Part shown: piece after piece, positions 62,987-64,000 of the stretch
Layout of the letters: each line of letters begins with the position of its first letter
How positions within the stretch are numbered: position 1 is the stretch's first letter
DNA from: Mucilaginibacter defluvii
GTDB lineage: Bacteria; Bacteroidota; Bacteroidia; Sphingobacteriales; Sphingobacteriaceae
Direction of reading: 5' to 3'
DNA: 64,000 bases
NCBI RefSeq assembly: GCF_039543225.1
Contig: NZ_BAABJI010000002.1
Span: 868,001-932,000 of the forward strand
Notes under the pieces: model-generated
What the model saw: only the letters and a program-made list of their open reading frames with translations
Database searches by the model: none
What the model was told of the DNA's origin: nothing
Translations under genes and position numbers: made by a program

Positions 62987-64000
62987 ATGCAGCTTACACG
63001 GTTAGAAATTAAAGGTTTTAAAAGTTTCGGCGATAAGATCACCATCAACTTTAATGATGGTGTTACCGGGATTGTTGGCCCCAACGGCTGCGGCAAATCA
63101 AACGTCGTCGACTCGATACGCTGGGTATTGGGCGAACAAAGCACCCGTGCCCTGCGGTCAGAAAAGATGGAGAACATCATCTTTAACGGCACCAAAAACC
63201 GTAAGGCGGCTAACCTTGCAGAGGTATCACTCACGTTTGATAATACCAAAAATGTATTGCCCACTGAATTTTCACAGGTAACGCTAACCCGTAAATTATA
63301 CCGCACCGGCGACAGCGAATACCGCCTGAACGATGTGCAGTGCCGTTTGAAAGATATTACCGACCTGTTTTTAGACACAGGTATTGGCTCCGACTCCTAC
63401 TCTATTATCGAACTAAAGATGATAGATGAGATCATCACCAACAAAGAAGGCTCACGCCGCAACTTGTTTGAGGAAGCGTCTGGCATATCGAAATATAAAC
63501 TACGTAAGAAACAGACGTTCAATAAACTCCGTGATACCGAAGCCGACCTCGCCCGGGTTGATGATCTGCTTTTCGAGATAGAGAAGAACTTAAAAACACT
63601 TGAAAACCAGGCAAAAAAAACCGAGCGTTATTACCGCCTGCGCGATCAGTATAAAGCGTTAAGCGTTACGCTGGCATCCTTTCGCATAGCGTCGTTCAGC
63701 GAATCGCTGGCGCGTATTGAGGATGAAGAGCAAAGGCACCGTGTTGAAAAATCGGGCATCGTAACGCAAATAGATACCTTGGAGGCGGTTGTTCAGCAGC
63801 AAAAGCTGGAAAGCATTACCAAGGAGAAAAACCTATCCGTACAACAAAAAACCACCAACGAGTTTGTGGCTAAGATACGCGCGTACGAAAGTGAAAAGAA
63901 AATAAAGAATGAGCAGCTAAAATTTCAGCAGGATAAGGAAGCACGCCTAAGTGACGAACTGGAACGCGACCGCAGCCAGCTTAACCACGTGCTGTATAAC
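62987..64000 (+). CDS. smc: Chromosome segregation ATPase SMC, N-terminal part
   Basis: 338 codons from ATG 62987 to the window edge; the rest is outside. Start MQLTRLEIKGFKSFGDKITI, Walker A GPNGCGKSN (near residue 32), VLGEQSTRALRSEKMENIIFNG, TGIGSDSYSIIELKMIDEI and FEEASGISKYKLRKKQ are canonical SMC head motifs; then a coiled coil begins. It works with ScpAB (scpB at 11761) in chromosome compaction. No Walker B or hinge can be seen in this fragment. Confidence 0.97.
   Translation, partial: MQLTRLEIKGFKSFGDKITINFNDGVTGIVGPNGCGKSNVVDSIRWVLGEQSTRALRSEKMENIIFNGTKNRKAANLAEVSLTFDNTKNVLPTEFSQVTLTRKLYRTGDSEYRLNDVQCRLKDITDLFLDTGIGSDSYSIIELKMIDEIITNKEGSRRNLFEEASGISKYKLRKKQTFNKLRDTEADLARVDDLLFEIEKNLKTLENQAKKTERYYRLRDQYKALSVTLASFRIASFSESLARIEDEEQRHRVEKSGIVTQIDTLEAVVQQQKLESITKEKNLSVQQKTTNEFVAKIRAYESEKKIKNEQLKFQQDKEARLSDELERDRSQLNHVLYN

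Noticed and set aside
1..64000. CRISPR arrays, rRNA operons, insertion sequences and prophage genes
   Set aside because: I looked for direct repeat arrays, transposase or integrase-like motifs and rRNA sequence and saw none.

Overview
The window looks like a chromosomal segment of a Bacteroidota bacterium, most likely Sphingobacteriaceae (Mucilaginibacter or Pedobacter-like). The reasons are TAnnTTTG-type promoters, weak Shine-Dalgarno signals, a short primary sigma factor, TonB-dependent receptors with carboxypeptidase-like N-termini, type III glutamine synthetase, GH97 and HmuY families, and DUF4468. There is one tRNA gene (His). I saw no rRNA, insertion sequence, prophage or CRISPR array. 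Most of it reads as ordinary core and accessory chromosome.

Layout. 1-2.9 kb: a truncated GH97 glycosidase and a cellobiose 2-epimerase-like enzyme. 3.2-12.7 kb: an outer-membrane protein plus PAP2/haloperoxidase lipoprotein pair, small stress-type proteins, a ModF-like double ABC ATPase, a gene split by one in-frame stop, mqnC of the futalosine menaquinone route, two tandem ferritin-like proteins, scpB and a charge-segregated small protein. 12.8-13.6 kb: a ThuA-like protein. 13.6-25.8 kb: a heme acquisition island. On the minus strand it has a TonB-dependent heme receptor, two clear HmuY lipoproteins, one distant HmuY-like protein, two Ig/TIG-like lipoproteins and an AraC-type regulator. Divergently it has a further HmuY, HmuT, HmuU and a fused HmuV-HmuS protein, so receptor, hemophores, inner-membrane importer and cytoplasmic heme handling sit together.

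25.8-37.1 kb: RRM protein, M14 peptidase, calcineurin-like phosphoesterase, PHP-like secreted protein, divergent msrB/msrA, chloroperoxidase-like hydrolase, Na+/H+ antiporter and a ChrB-AraC fusion. 37.2-44.2 kb: tRNA-His, rnhA, a tight five-gene minus operon (VOC, TrmN6-like methyltransferase, phosphoesterase, two small membrane proteins), a 71-bp REP-like palindrome, purL with a probable TTG start, tonB and a DUF4468 protein. 44.2-51 kb: porin, glnN, ClC channel with CBS domains, purM. 51-57.9 kb: a large Oar-like TonB receptor, lpdA, an MBL hydrolase and rpoD. 57.9-64 kb: nfi; a small 3-TM protein overlapping an ABC ATPase gene; a bilobal retropepsin-like protease overlapping by 4 bp a secreted protein with four CBM48-like repeats; a PhzF protein; and the 5' part of smc.

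The most notable items are the HmuV-HmuS fusion in a multi-HmuY locus, the 58.6-62.1 kb ABC/protease/CBM48 cluster, the ChrB-AraC fusion, the ModF-like protein whose two ATP sites look unequal, the single-stop split gene, and a recurring pattern of -7 promoter boxes only 3-5 nt before the start codon, which predicts leaderless mRNAs. All functions are inferred from reading the sequence; no database search was run.
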